From CAYRXM01 sp964449465 (GTDB lineage: Bacteria > Chloroflexota > Anaerolineae > JAFGEY01), in assembly GCA_964449465.1 (NCBI GenBank), contig CAYVBK010000003.1:1-64000 (forward strand): a DNA stretch of 64,000 bases, in the 5' to 3' direction. The position numbers and the translations under genes are program-made. Positions 51,474 through 59,637 of the stretch are shown here, one piece after another. Position 1 is the first letter of the stretch; each line of letters starts with the position of its first letter. Below the pieces are notes generated by a model. The model saw only the letters and a program-made list of their open reading frames with translations. It did no database searches and was not told where the DNA came from.

Positions 51474-51908
51474 TTAATTGAACATCAATTCACAAATATC
51501 GGTGCGCGTGATCACACCGACGACTCGGCCCTTGTCTACCACCGGAATATGAGAGTAGGACTTGAGCAAAAATAGGGCAATCACCCGCAACAGCGGAGCC
51601 TGCTTTTCCACGCTGATCGTCCCACGCAGCATGATCTCGCGCACCGGCAAATTTTCTACAGCTTGCGCCCGATCTTCGAGATAATCAAAATCTTGCATGT
51701 ATCGCAGATTATCTTGCAGTTCGGCATAATCGGGCATCATAGCCCGCAGCAAATCTTCTTCGTTGACAATGCCAACCAGTTCCTGTTTATCATTGATCAC
51801 GGCAATGGTGGTCACGCCAAAACGGCGAAAAGCGCGGCTCAACTCGCGAAGAGTGGTAGTCTCAAGAACACATTCAACCTCTGATCGCATAATGTCTTGG
51901 GCTTGCAT
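51474..51908 (-). CDS. CBS-pair domain protein
   Basis: A 144-residue protein with two CBS motifs (about 5-65 and 80-144; VGVITRTDICEL at the end). CBS pairs bind adenosyl ligands such as AMP or ATP and sense energy state. ATG at 51908 follows AAGGAG by seven bases; an upstream frame is ignored. It stands directly downstream of the ATP synthase genes, so energy sensing near an ATPase is an attractive link (inference). Confidence 0.88.
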   Translation of the reverse strand: MQAQDIMRSEVECVLETTTLRELSRAFRRFGVTTIAVINDKQELVGIVNEEDLLRAMMPDYAELQDNLRYMQDFDYLEDRAQAVENLPVREIMLRGTISVEKQAPLLRVIALFLLKSYSHIPVVDKGRVVGVITRTDICELMFN

Positions 51909-51991
51909 GTCTGACTCCTTGGACGGATGCAGGATGATGCTTTTCATCGAAAGCATCACTCAATGCCTCAAACACGCTCATCCAACACGAT

Positions 51992-52894
51992 TTACGCTTG
52001 TTTGTCGCTCATCGAGTTGGCACCAGAGACGATTTCGAGCATTTCTTCGGTGATGCTTTCCTGACGGGCCAGGTGATACATACGATGCAGCTCGGCAGAG
52101 CGGCGGTCAATGTTGGTTTTGGCCGCATCCATTGCCTGCAAACGCGCCCCTTGCTCGCTGACCATAGACTCGACCAGCCCTAGATAGAGTTGCAAGGCCA
52201 GGTGTTCGGTGAGCAAAAATTGTTGCATGTCCTGGGCATCGCTGCCCAGCAAAGGCATCTCCTGGCGCGGCAGGTTGATCGGGGACAATTCGGGTGGTAA
52301 AAGGCGCACCAGTTGCGGCTGATAGCGGCCAAATGAGATGAACAAATTGTAAATCACATACAGTTCGGCGATGTTTTCTTGTTGATACAGGTCCTGGATT
52401 TTGAGCCAGATGTCGCGCATCTCGAGGAACGAGACGACATGGGTGAGCGGAAAACGATGCGTCCACAGCAAATGATAGCGCATGCCCTCTGAATTTTCAC
52501 CCTGCCGGGCATAATAACGACGCGCCACCTCACCCAGTGTGATCACCGAAATTTGCCGTCTGGCCTGCTGCCAGCGCGCCAGATTTTCGTCGGCTGCGCG
52601 AAACAGGGTGGTATTGAACGCGCCACACAGCCCATGATCCGAGGCCATGATCACCAGGGCAACGTGTTCGGAATAGGCCAATACCTCCTGTCGGCTCTGA
52701 CGTACCAACGGGGTGTTGTACCCCACCACCAGACTGAGCTGCGCCTGAACGCTGCGGGCATAATCTTGGGCAGCCTGGAGACTGTGACGCGCCTTGCGCC
52801 AGCGGATGGCCGAAATGGCACGCATAGAGCGAATCAAATGCTCGATGGTTTGGAGATTTTGCAGTCGTTGCCGGATATGACCGATGTCTGTCAT
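51992..52894 (-). CDS. atpG: ATP synthase gamma subunit (N-type)
   Basis: A 300-residue central-stalk subunit of the F-type ATPase. The N-terminal helix (IRQRLQNLQTIEHLIRSMRAI) and the C-terminal helix (RMYHLARQESITEEMLEI) form the coiled coil that turns in the alpha3beta3 ring. The middle fold has MASDHGLCGAFN. The start overlaps the alpha stop (ATGA). It is the last gene of the atp cluster; gamma in this end position fits the N-ATPase order. Confidence 0.93.
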   Translation of the reverse strand: MTDIGHIRQRLQNLQTIEHLIRSMRAISAIRWRKARHSLQAAQDYARSVQAQLSLVVGYNTPLVRQSRQEVLAYSEHVALVIMASDHGLCGAFNTTLFRAADENLARWQQARRQISVITLGEVARRYYARQGENSEGMRYHLLWTHRFPLTHVVSFLEMRDIWLKIQDLYQQENIAELYVIYNLFISFGRYQPQLVRLLPPELSPINLPRQEMPLLGSDAQDMQQFLLTEHLALQLYLGLVESMVSEQGARLQAMDAAKTNIDRRSAELHRMYHLARQESITEEMLEIVSGANSMSDKQA

Positions 52895-54507
52895 TGGGGC
52901 CGCTCGATAGGCTGCTGTGCAAGATAGGCCTCTACTGCTCGCTCAACCACCTGAGGCAATTCTTCGCGCACCGGACGTGACCAGTTGTCTCGATCCAATT
53001 GTTCCATCAAATTCCGATGATAGGCATCCATATATCTGAACAAATAGGACTCGAAATCTCGAATCTGTTCGATATCCAGACGATCCAGCATCCCCTGCCC
53101 CACAGCCATCAAGATCGCCACCTGATGCGACAGGGAAAGCGGCTGATATTGTGGCTGCTGCAAAACCCGCCGCACCCGCTCACCACGGGACAGCTTTTGC
53201 CGGGTATCACTATCCAGTTCGGCGCCAAAGCGAGCAAAAATTTGCAGCTCCAGGTATTGCGAAATATCCAACTTGAGATGGCGAGATACGGCACGCATGG
53301 CCCGGCTCTGTGCCGCGCCGCCCACCCGCGAGACCGACAGCCCCACATCAATCGCCGGTTTGATGTCTTGTTGAAACAAGGTGGGCGAAAGATAGATTTG
53401 CCCATCAGTGATCGAGATCAGGTTGGTGGGAATAAACGCAGCCAGATCGCCCGCCAGCGTTTCGACAATAGGCAAAGCCGTCATCGAGCCACCACCCAAC
53501 CGGTCGTCGAGGCGAGCCGAACGCTCCAGCAAGCGCGAGTGAAGATAGAAAATATCGCCAGGATATGCCTCTCGGCCCGGCGGCCGGCGCAAAAGCAATG
53601 ACAGCTCGCGATAAGCCATCGCATGTTTGCTCAAATCATCATAGATGACCAAGGTGTGCTTGCCTTGATACATCAAAGCCTCGGCCATTGCGCAACCGAC
53701 ATAGGGGGCCAGGTACAGCATCACCGCCGGCTCGTTGGCTCCGGCCACAATGACGGTGGTATAATCCATCGCCCCGCGCACTCTGAGAATGTCTACCATG
53801 CGGGCCACCGCGCTCATCTTTTGGCCGATGCAGACATAAAAGCAATAGACCCCCTGCCCTTTTTGATTCAGCACCGTATCTATTGCCAGAGCCGATTTGC
53901 CGACCTGTCTATCGCCAATGATCAACTCACGTTGACCTTTGCCCAGAGGAATGGCCGCATCAATAGCCTTGATGCCGGTTTGCAACGGCTCTTGCACCGG
54001 TTGCCGGTCAATCACCGGCGGCGCCGCCGCCTCGATGGGGCGAGTTTCGGTATACTCGATAGGGCCCAGCCCATCCAAAGGATGCCCCAAAATGTCCACC
54101 ACCCGCCCGACCAACGCCTCACCGACCGGTGTCTCGACAGCGCGCCCGCTGCCTTGCACCATATCGCCAGCATGAATGCCCTCTTCAGAGCCGAGCAACA
54201 CGCAGCCGATATGATGCTCATCCAGATTGAGCGCAAGGCCATAGACGCCGTTGGAAAACAGCAGCAACTCATCCACCATCGCATCGGGCAGCCCCGACAC
54301 GATGGCAATGCCATCGGCGACATGTTGCACCACACCCACCGTGCGGGTGTGCAAATCCCAGGCTAGCTCTGCGCTCAACTGCTCCAGTCGCCGCAGATGT
54401 TTTTCCGTTCCAAAGGCCTGCTCCGACAGAGGCTCGTACAGCGGGGTTGCCTGCACCGTCTGGCGCAGTTGCTCCAAAGCGGTATCCAGATTGGTCGTCT
54501 CGCGCAT
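52891..54507 (-). CDS. atpA: ATP synthase alpha subunit (N-type)
   Basis: A 538-residue non-catalytic nucleotide-binding subunit. Walker A is GDRQVGKS (residues 198-205), and PGREAYPGDIFYLHSRLLERSA is the family segment before SMTALPIVET. The N-terminus is about 30 residues longer than in canonical alpha. ATG at 54507 was chosen with GGAGTGACGGC upstream; longer frames exist. It follows the b subunit by four bases and overlaps gamma. Confidence 0.94.
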   Translation of the reverse strand: MRETTNLDTALEQLRQTVQATPLYEPLSEQAFGTEKHLRRLEQLSAELAWDLHTRTVGVVQHVADGIAIVSGLPDAMVDELLLFSNGVYGLALNLDEHHIGCVLLGSEEGIHAGDMVQGSGRAVETPVGEALVGRVVDILGHPLDGLGPIEYTETRPIEAAAPPVIDRQPVQEPLQTGIKAIDAAIPLGKGQRELIIGDRQVGKSALAIDTVLNQKGQGVYCFYVCIGQKMSAVARMVDILRVRGAMDYTTVIVAGANEPAVMLYLAPYVGCAMAEALMYQGKHTLVIYDDLSKHAMAYRELSLLLRRPPGREAYPGDIFYLHSRLLERSARLDDRLGGGSMTALPIVETLAGDLAAFIPTNLISITDGQIYLSPTLFQQDIKPAIDVGLSVSRVGGAAQSRAMRAVSRHLKLDISQYLELQIFARFGAELDSDTRQKLSRGERVRRVLQQPQYQPLSLSHQVAILMAVGQGMLDRLDIEQIRDFESYLFRYMDAYHRNLMEQLDRDNWSRPVREELPQVVERAVEAYLAQQPIERPQ

Positions 54508-54511
54508 GCCG

Positions 54512-55255
54512 TCACTCCACCTCGTGCAGATAGCGTTCCAGCATCGCTCGCAGTTGCCCGTCCAGGCTGCCATCTATCCACAGGCTGCCCAGCCGCAAAG
54601 TGGCCCCGGCCACCAGCGATGGATCAACCTGGGTCTTGAGCGAGATGGGGCAACGGAATCGCTCTTGCAGAACGGCCTGAATCTGGACGAGCATGTCATC
54701 ATCCGGTTCCCCTGCGCTGATCAATTCGGCGATCACGGCCTGCGGCCCCAGGTCGGTCAATTGCGCTGATGAGCGCAACCGGGCCACAAATTCGGCCATC
54801 ACGGCGCGACGAAACGCATCATGCCCCATCTGGTCAATCAGCCGCTCGCTGAGCGTGACCACCAGATGGCCCACCTCCTGGCGATGCTTCAAAACCGCCT
54901 GGCGGCCGGCCTGGTCAATTTCAAACTGGGCGCGTTGGCGCATTTCCTGAATCTCTTGACCGACCTGGCTCAAGAAACGCTGCCGAATCCGCTCCACATC
55001 ATCTTGGGCCTGCTGCCGAATCTGAGCGGCCATCTGATCGGCAGCCAACAGCTTTTGTTCATAATCGGCGCCCATAGCGCGGGCCTTTTGCTCGCGCTTT
55101 TCGGCCAGGTCCAGAGTTTGGGTCACCTGTTTGGCGCGGTCGTCGAGGATCTTGATCACCGGCTTGAAAAAGGCCCAGGTCAAGATGGCAACCATGACCA
55201 AAAAGTTGAAAATCTGGAACAACAGAGTACTCAGATTGATCGAGAGAGGTGACAT
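54512..55255 (-). CDS. atpF: ATP synthase b subunit fused to a delta-like C-terminal domain
   Basis: A 247-residue stator subunit. The N-terminal helix (LLFQIFNFLVMVAILTWAFF) and the long charged helix of b are followed, from about residue 150, by a segment resembling the delta C-terminal domain: ISLKTQVDPSLVAGATLRLG followed by SLWIDGSLDGQL. No separate delta gene is present, so this fusion replaces it. ATG at 55255 was chosen. Known: N-ATPase clusters lack atpH, and the b subunit is long. Confidence 0.88.
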   Translation of the reverse strand: MSPLSINLSTLLFQIFNFLVMVAILTWAFFKPVIKILDDRAKQVTQTLDLAEKREQKARAMGADYEQKLLAADQMAAQIRQQAQDDVERIRQRFLSQVGQEIQEMRQRAQFEIDQAGRQAVLKHRQEVGHLVVTLSERLIDQMGHDAFRRAVMAEFVARLRSSAQLTDLGPQAVIAELISAGEPDDDMLVQIQAVLQERFRCPISLKTQVDPSLVAGATLRLGSLWIDGSLDGQLRAMLERYLHEVE

Positions 55256-55269
55256 CAAGCACCATCCCT

Positions 55270-55551
55270 TTATTTGACGATAAACTGGCGCAGCGGGTTA
55301 GCAAACAGCAAAATCAAGATCACCGCCAGGACATAAATCGCCAGCGATTCCAGCAAGGCCAGCGACAGCAGCAGCGAGCGGTTGACCGAATCACTGGCCT
55401 CTGGCTGACGAGCGATGGCATCCATAGCCTTGCCAGCCACAAACATTTGCCCAAATGCCGGCACCATAATGCCGACAACAATGCCGATGCCCGAAAGCAA
55501 CACCGTCAATACGATAAACGCCTTGTCCCATGGAAATGAGACCCAATCCAT
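55270..55551 (-). CDS. atpE: ATP synthase c subunit with Na+ ligand set
   Basis: A 93-residue two-helix proteolipid of the rotor ring. Helix 1 carries VPAFGQMFVAGKAMDAIARQ and helix 2 LLESLAIYVLAVILILL. Gln35, Glu68, Ser69 and Tyr73 match Gln32, Glu65, Ser66 and Tyr70 of the Na+-binding Ilyobacter tartaricus ring with identical spacing. Na+ coupling is therefore likely, though not shown. ATG at 55551 follows GAGGA; the longer frame above it overlaps subunit a. Confidence 0.94.
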   Translation of the reverse strand: MDWVSFPWDKAFIVLTVLLSGIGIVVGIMVPAFGQMFVAGKAMDAIARQPEASDSVNRSLLLSLALLESLAIYVLAVILILLFANPLRQFIVK

Positions 55552-55573
55552 TAAATCCTCCTCTAGCAAGCGG

Positions 55574-56242
55574 TCATTTGTGCGCCTGAACCGCCCCGGC
55601 GATATAAACAATGGTCAGCAAGGTGAACACATAGGCCTGAATGACCGATGTGAAAATGCTAAACAGCATCATCGGCACCGGCACCAACACCGGCAAGATC
55701 AAAAACAAGACAGCGATCACAATCTCTTCGCCAAAGATATTGCCAAACAGACGAAAGGTCAACGACATGGTGCGAGCCAGTTCGCCCACAATCTCGATAG
55801 GCAACATCAAGAAAATCGGCTCGACATAGTGCCTGAAATGCCCCAACAAGCCATTGCGGCGAATGCCATAGTAATGCACCGAAAAAAAGACCACAATGGC
55901 CAGTGCCAGTGGCGTATTAATGTCGGTCGTAGGCGACTTGAGGCCGGGAATCAGGCCGCCCAGGTTCAACACCGTAATAAAAATGGTCAACGTGCCAATC
56001 AGCGGCAGAAGCAGGCGCGGCCGGTCGTGGATCATGTCGCGGATCATGGCATCAATGACTTCGACCAGCCACTCCAGAGCGTTTTGCAGCCGCGACGGCC
56101 GCGTTTTGAGTTGACGACCCAAGACGATAAAAATAGCCGAGGTGATCGCCATAATGATCCAGGTGTTCACCACCGTGCGCGTTACCTGAAGCGGCCCCAG
56201 GCTAAACACCACGGCCGGGATCATTTCTTGTTCGATTTCCAT
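55574..56242 (-). CDS. atpB: ATP synthase a subunit
   Basis: A 222-residue membrane stator forming the ion half-channels. The essential Arg is in ARTMSLTFRLFGNIFGEE, equivalent to Arg210 in Escherichia coli. Six helices are visible. ATG at 56242 has GGAGGTTGG upstream. It follows the AtpQ/I-like gene after 62 bases and precedes subunit c by 22 bases. Confidence 0.94.
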   Translation of the reverse strand: MEIEQEMIPAVVFSLGPLQVTRTVVNTWIIMAITSAIFIVLGRQLKTRPSRLQNALEWLVEVIDAMIRDMIHDRPRLLLPLIGTLTIFITVLNLGGLIPGLKSPTTDINTPLALAIVVFFSVHYYGIRRNGLLGHFRHYVEPIFLMLPIEIVGELARTMSLTFRLFGNIFGEEIVIAVLFLILPVLVPVPMMLFSIFTSVIQAYVFTLLTIVYIAGAVQAHK

Positions 56243-56304
56243 CCAACCTCCCGCCACAATATCTGCGAGCCGACTGTGCCGCACAGACGAGGGGCTACCT
56301 CGCC

Positions 56305-56535
56305 CTACTCTAGCGTATCGTTAAGAATGTGATACAAATTGTATAACGACATTGCTACACCGGCAAACAGCAAACCGATAGACCAGATATATTCCTGCCC
56401 GGTCAGGCGATCCAGGTAATTGCCAAGCAGCGCGCCCCCCACGATAGGCAAGGCCAGGCTCCACCCCAACGAGGAAACCGTCGCCGCCAATCGCCAAAAA
56501 CTGAACGGTTTCTTGGGCGGAGGAGAATCGCTCAT
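56305..56535 (-). CDS. AtpQ/AtpI-like small membrane protein
   Basis: A 76-residue protein with two helices (about 19-37 and 48-68) and the GGALLGNYLDRLTG turn typical of AtpI/AtpZ-like proteins. In N-ATPase clusters atpQ occupies this site before atpR and atpB. Here atpB follows directly, so no atpR is present. Probably aids c-ring assembly (inference). It overlaps the epsilon stop by ATGA. Confidence 0.85.
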   Translation of the reverse strand: MSDSPPPKKPFSFWRLAATVSSLGWSLALPIVGGALLGNYLDRLTGQEYIWSIGLLFAGVAMSLYNLYHILNDTLE

Positions 56536-56963
56536 CTTTTCACATCGTCCGCAGGGGGCAAGTCCTGCAACGCCCGCACCAGAGCGATGCGCATTTGGGT
56601 AAATTCAATGTGCGCCTGAAAGGCCAATGCGTCGGCCTCGGCCTGCCGGGCGTCCAACAGTTGGAGCAGCTCTGACATGCTGTTGCCCTGCTCGGCGGCA
56701 GCGGTCAAAACCAGAATTTTGTCGGACAACACTTGCAACGTGCCGCCAAACAAGGCCAGATAGTGCGGCGCAGGGTCTTGCGGCAGGCGATAGATCAACA
56801 CCCCGTTGACCAACCGACTCAAAAAGGGCGCATGGCCGGGCAACAAGCCGCGCCAGCCATCGGGCTGCTCGATGCGCACTGCCGTCACCGCCTCATCCAA
56901 AGCCACCCGCTCTGGCGTCAAGACAAACAATCGGGTGGTCGGTTTTTCATCTGAGCGGTCCAT
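56532..56963 (-). CDS. atpC: ATP synthase epsilon subunit
   Basis: A 143-residue central-stalk subunit. The beta-sandwich (residues about 10-90, with GWRGLLPGHAPFLSRL) and a C-terminal helical region typical of epsilon are visible. Its sequence LLPGHAPF is the family mark. It lies 11 bases after beta and overlaps the AtpQ/I-like start. Confidence 0.92.
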   Translation of the reverse strand: MDRSDEKPTTRLFVLTPERVALDEAVTAVRIEQPDGWRGLLPGHAPFLSRLVNGVLIYRLPQDPAPHYLALFGGTLQVLSDKILVLTAAAEQGNSMSELLQLLDARQAEADALAFQAHIEFTQMRIALVRALQDLPPADDVKR

Positions 56964-56974
56964 TTTTCACCGTA

Positions 56975-58360
56975 TCAAGCCATCGTGCGCGCTTTGTGCA
57001 GCACGTCGTCAATGTCTCCAGCCATATAAAAGGCCGCGTCCGGCAGATCGTCGTGCTGACCCTGCACAATTTCCTTGAACCCGCGAATGGTCTCGGCCAG
57101 TGGCACAAATTTTCCGGGAATGCCGGTAAACTCTTCGCCGACGAAAAAGGGCTGGGTCAAAAAACGTTGCAGCTTGCGCGCCCGTCGCACGATCAAACGA
57201 TCTTCTTCAGAAAGTTCTTCCACGCCTAAAATAGCGATCACATCGCGTAGTTCTTCATAGCGCGACAGCACCGTCTTGACCTCCATAGCCACTCGATAAT
57301 GCTCTTCGCCGACCAACAAAGGATCGAGGATGCGCGAAGACGAAGCCAATGGCTCAACAGCCGGAAAAAACCCCTGGCTGGCCAGAGATCGCGACAGGAC
57401 GATGGTCGCATCCAGGTGGGCAAAAGTGGCTGCTGGAGCCGGGTCGGTCAGATCATCGGCCGGCACATAGATGGCCTGCACCGAAGTAATCGCCCCGCGA
57501 TGTGTAGATACAATGCGCTCTTGCAACTGCCCCATTTCACTGGCCAGGGTCGGTTGATAACCCACCGCGCTAGGCAGCCGCCCCAGCAGAGCTGACACTT
57601 CGGAGCCGGCCTGGATATAACGAAAAACATTGTCAATAAACAACAAAATATCCTGACCTTCGACATCCCTAAAGTATTCGGCCATCGTCAGCGCCGACAT
57701 GACCGTGCGAAAGCGGGTGCCGGGCGGTTCGTTCATCTGCCCAAAAACCAGCACCGCATCACTGATCACGCCCGAACGTTTCATTTCCAGATACAGGTCA
57801 TTGCCCTCACGGGTGCGCTCACCAACGCCGGCAAACACCGAAATGCCGCGATGCTCGGTGGAGGTGTGGCGGATCAGTTCCATGATCAGGAATGTCTTGC
57901 CCACGCCGGCGCCGCCCAGCAGGCCAATCTTGCCGCCGCGCACATAGGGCGCCAGCAGGTCAATGACCTTGAGGCCGGTGACAAAAATGCGGATGGATGG
58001 GTCTTGCTCGGTAAAGGGAGGAGGTGGACGGTGAATCGGCCATTGCGGCGCATCGGTTAACGGAGAGCCTCCATCAATGGGACGGCCCATCACGTCGAGC
58101 ATGCGTCCGCGTGTGGCCGGCCCCACCGGCACATGGAGCTGTGCCTCGCCGACCAGAACGGACATGCCTCGCGCCAGCCCTGCCGTAGAGCAAAGGGCCA
58201 GACCTCTAATCGTTTGCTGATCCAGGTGAGACTGTACTTCGATCAGGCGATTGCCTTGCGGCGAAGGAATGGTCAACGCACTCAAAATAGACGGCAGTTC
58301 GCCGTCCTCAAATCGCACATCAATCACCGGACCCATGATCCGGCAGATTTTTCCGCTCAT
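56975..58360 (-). CDS. atpD: ATP synthase beta subunit (N-type)
   Basis: A 461-residue catalytic subunit. Walker A is GGAGVGKT (149-156), Walker B region is DILLFIDNVFR, and the hook is EELSEED in place of DELSEED. Beta as first gene is characteristic of the N-ATPase operon (atpDCQRBEFAG), not of the usual atpIBEFHAGDC. The ATG follows a weak ribosome site (AGAGCAGGTT) after a leader hairpin. Confidence 0.95.
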   Translation of the reverse strand: MSGKICRIMGPVIDVRFEDGELPSILSALTIPSPQGNRLIEVQSHLDQQTIRGLALCSTAGLARGMSVLVGEAQLHVPVGPATRGRMLDVMGRPIDGGSPLTDAPQWPIHRPPPPFTEQDPSIRIFVTGLKVIDLLAPYVRGGKIGLLGGAGVGKTFLIMELIRHTSTEHRGISVFAGVGERTREGNDLYLEMKRSGVISDAVLVFGQMNEPPGTRFRTVMSALTMAEYFRDVEGQDILLFIDNVFRYIQAGSEVSALLGRLPSAVGYQPTLASEMGQLQERIVSTHRGAITSVQAIYVPADDLTDPAPAATFAHLDATIVLSRSLASQGFFPAVEPLASSSRILDPLLVGEEHYRVAMEVKTVLSRYEELRDVIAILGVEELSEEDRLIVRRARKLQRFLTQPFFVGEEFTGIPGKFVPLAETIRGFKEIVQGQHDDLPDAAFYMAGDIDDVLHKARTMA

Positions 58361-58377
58361 AACCTGCTCTAAACAAG

Positions 58378-58425
58378 ACTTCCAAAGCTCGGGCCGATGT
58401 CAGGGCTCACAAAACTTTGGAAGTC
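58378..58425 (-). promoter_or_regulatory. atp operon leader hairpin
   Basis: GACTTCCAAAG and CTTTGGAAGTC form a perfect 11-bp stem with a 26-base loop. The stem is followed on the minus strand by TTGTTT and then, after seven bases, by the atpD ribosome site. It could act as an attenuator (inference). Confidence 0.6.
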
Positions 58426-58446
58426 GCTGATACTCCATATCAATCC

Positions 58447-58466
58447 GACCGGATTAAAATCCGATC
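58447..58466. promoter_or_regulatory. 20-bp palindrome in the atp leader
   Basis: GACCGGATTAAAATCCGATC is a near-perfect palindrome that could bind a dimeric regulator. It is downstream of the weak promoter candidate. Confidence 0.45.
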
Positions 58467-58509
58467 AGTTGGTTGTTTTATAGATCGTATAGGTATAAAT
58501 AAAAACCTG

Positions 58510-58526
58510 GGGCAGTGGCTCTGCCC
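58510..58526 (-). terminator. infA terminator
   Basis: On the minus strand GGGCAG and CTGCCC form a 6-bp stem followed by CAGGTTTTTATTTAT. It isolates infA from the atp genes. Confidence 0.6.
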
Positions 58527-58686
58527 GATCTCGCAACTCTGCCGACGGCGCAGATGGCTTGGCCGGCACATCGGGCTGCCTGGCACGAGTCGGTGATGGC
58601 GGGTTTGACCGGCGCCGCCTGGAACGTGCACCTGATTGACGTGAATTTTTCCACTTGCTCATTCAACCCGATTCCTGTTATCCCAG

Positions 58687-58947
58687 CTAATCTTCGACCT
58701 CTTCGCCGCGCGCGTTGCGTCGCTTAAAGCGGTAGACAATGCGGCCCCGGTCCAGGTCATAGGGCGACAACTCGACCCGCACCCGGTCTCCCAACAAGAT
58801 GCGAATATAGTATTTGCGCATCTTGCCTGATGGATAGGCCAATACCACATGCTTGTTTTCCAACTCGACTCGGAATTGGGTGCCGGGAAGCGTCTCGACA
58901 ATGGTGCCTTCTAGCTCGATCTTGTCTGGTGTTGCCTTTTTGACCAT
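58687..58947 (-). CDS. infA: Translation initiation factor IF-1
   Basis: An 86-residue OB-fold protein of the 30S initiation complex. GTIVETLPGTQFRVELEN and KMRKYYIRILLGDRVRVE are the family marks. About 14 residues longer than the common 72-residue IF-1, with an acidic C-terminal tail (RRNARGEEVED) and a short N-terminal extension. It stands alone with a consensus promoter, separate from ribosomal protein genes. Confidence 0.95.
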   Translation of the reverse strand: MVKKATPDKIELEGTIVETLPGTQFRVELENKHVVLAYPSGKMRKYYIRILLGDRVRVELSPYDLDRGRIVYRFKRRNARGEEVED

Positions 58948-58991
58948 ACCTGCCCTTTCTGGACTGCGCCGTGCTTTTAATTCAGAGGTGT

Positions 58992-59020
58992 ATTATAAGC
59001 CATAGGGTATGGTTTGTCAA
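58992..59020 (-). promoter_or_regulatory. Consensus promoter of infA
   Basis: On the minus strand perfect TTGACA and TATAAT with a 17-base spacer, 44 bases before the infA ATG. Confidence 0.92.
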
Positions 59021-59044
59021 ACTTTTTGTAGCGATTCTCGTTCA

Positions 59045-59323
59045 TCATTTGCGACGCCGGGCCAGTTCGGCCTCTACATCGGCCCAAGATACGCCGCGCT
59101 CGGCCAGCAGGACCAGCAGATGATAGATCAGATCGGCAGCTTCTTGAGTCAGCCGCTCGTCGCTCTGCGATACGGTAGCCACAATCACCTCGATGGCTTC
59201 TTCGCCCAACTTTTTGACAATCTCGGTACGCCCCTGCGCAAACAATCGGCAGGTATACGACCCCTCTTGAGGATGCATCTGGCGATCTCGGATCACCTGC
59301 TCCAGTTCGGCCACGATATTCAT
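59045..59323 (-). CDS. hisE: Phosphoribosyl-ATP pyrophosphatase
   Basis: A 92-residue all-helical enzyme, second step of histidine synthesis (PR-ATP to PR-AMP). KKLGEEAIEVIVA and DLIYHLLVLL are the family marks. ATG at 59323 follows GGAGGAAA and overlaps the hisI stop (ATGA). It is the last gene of the his operon. hisE is separate from hisI here, not fused. Confidence 0.95.
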   Translation of the reverse strand: MNIVAELEQVIRDRQMHPQEGSYTCRLFAQGRTEIVKKLGEEAIEVIVATVSQSDERLTQEAADLIYHLLVLLAERGVSWADVEAELARRRK

Positions 59324-59637
59324 GCTATTTCCTCCAACAGGCGATAAAAACAACTGGTTTCTCCGGTATGGCAGGCCGGCCCGGCCGGAACGACGTGAAT
59401 CAACAACGTATCCAGGTCGCAGTCCACGCGTATGTCCACTACTTTTTGCACATGCCCCGACGTTTCGCCCTTGTGCCACAAGGCCTGACGGCTGCGGCTC
59501 CAAAACACCGTCTCGCCGGTTTCCAACGTGCGCGCCAGCGACTCGGCGTTCATATAGGCCAGCATCAACACCTGCCCCGTAGCGGCGTCTTGGACGATGG
59601 TCGGGACAAGCCCTTGCTCATTCCACTTGAGGTTCAT
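59320..59637 (-). CDS. hisI: Phosphoribosyl-AMP cyclohydrolase
   Basis: A 105-residue Zn-dependent enzyme opening the purine ring of PR-AMP. The metal and active-site motifs DCDLDTLLIHV, GPACHTGETSCFYR and FWSRSRQALWHKGETSG are all present. It overlaps hisF (ATGA). Confidence 0.95.
   Translation of the reverse strand: MNLKWNEQGLVPTIVQDAATGQVLMLAYMNAESLARTLETGETVFWSRSRQALWHKGETSGHVQKVVDIRVDCDLDTLLIHVVPAGPACHTGETSCFYRLLEEIA

Larger units (their letters stand above)
58361..58686. other. 326-bp intergenic region between infA and atpD
   Basis: No gene is supported. It holds an infA terminator (58510-58526), a palindrome (58447-58466), a leader hairpin (58378-58425) and a weak promoter candidate on the minus strand: TTTTTA, 17 bases, TATAAA, near 58475-58505. 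Confidence 0.55.

Noticed and set aside
58440..58660. Short open frames between atpD and infA
   Set aside because: No ribosome sites, no conserved-looking composition, and they overlap the terminator and leader hairpins.
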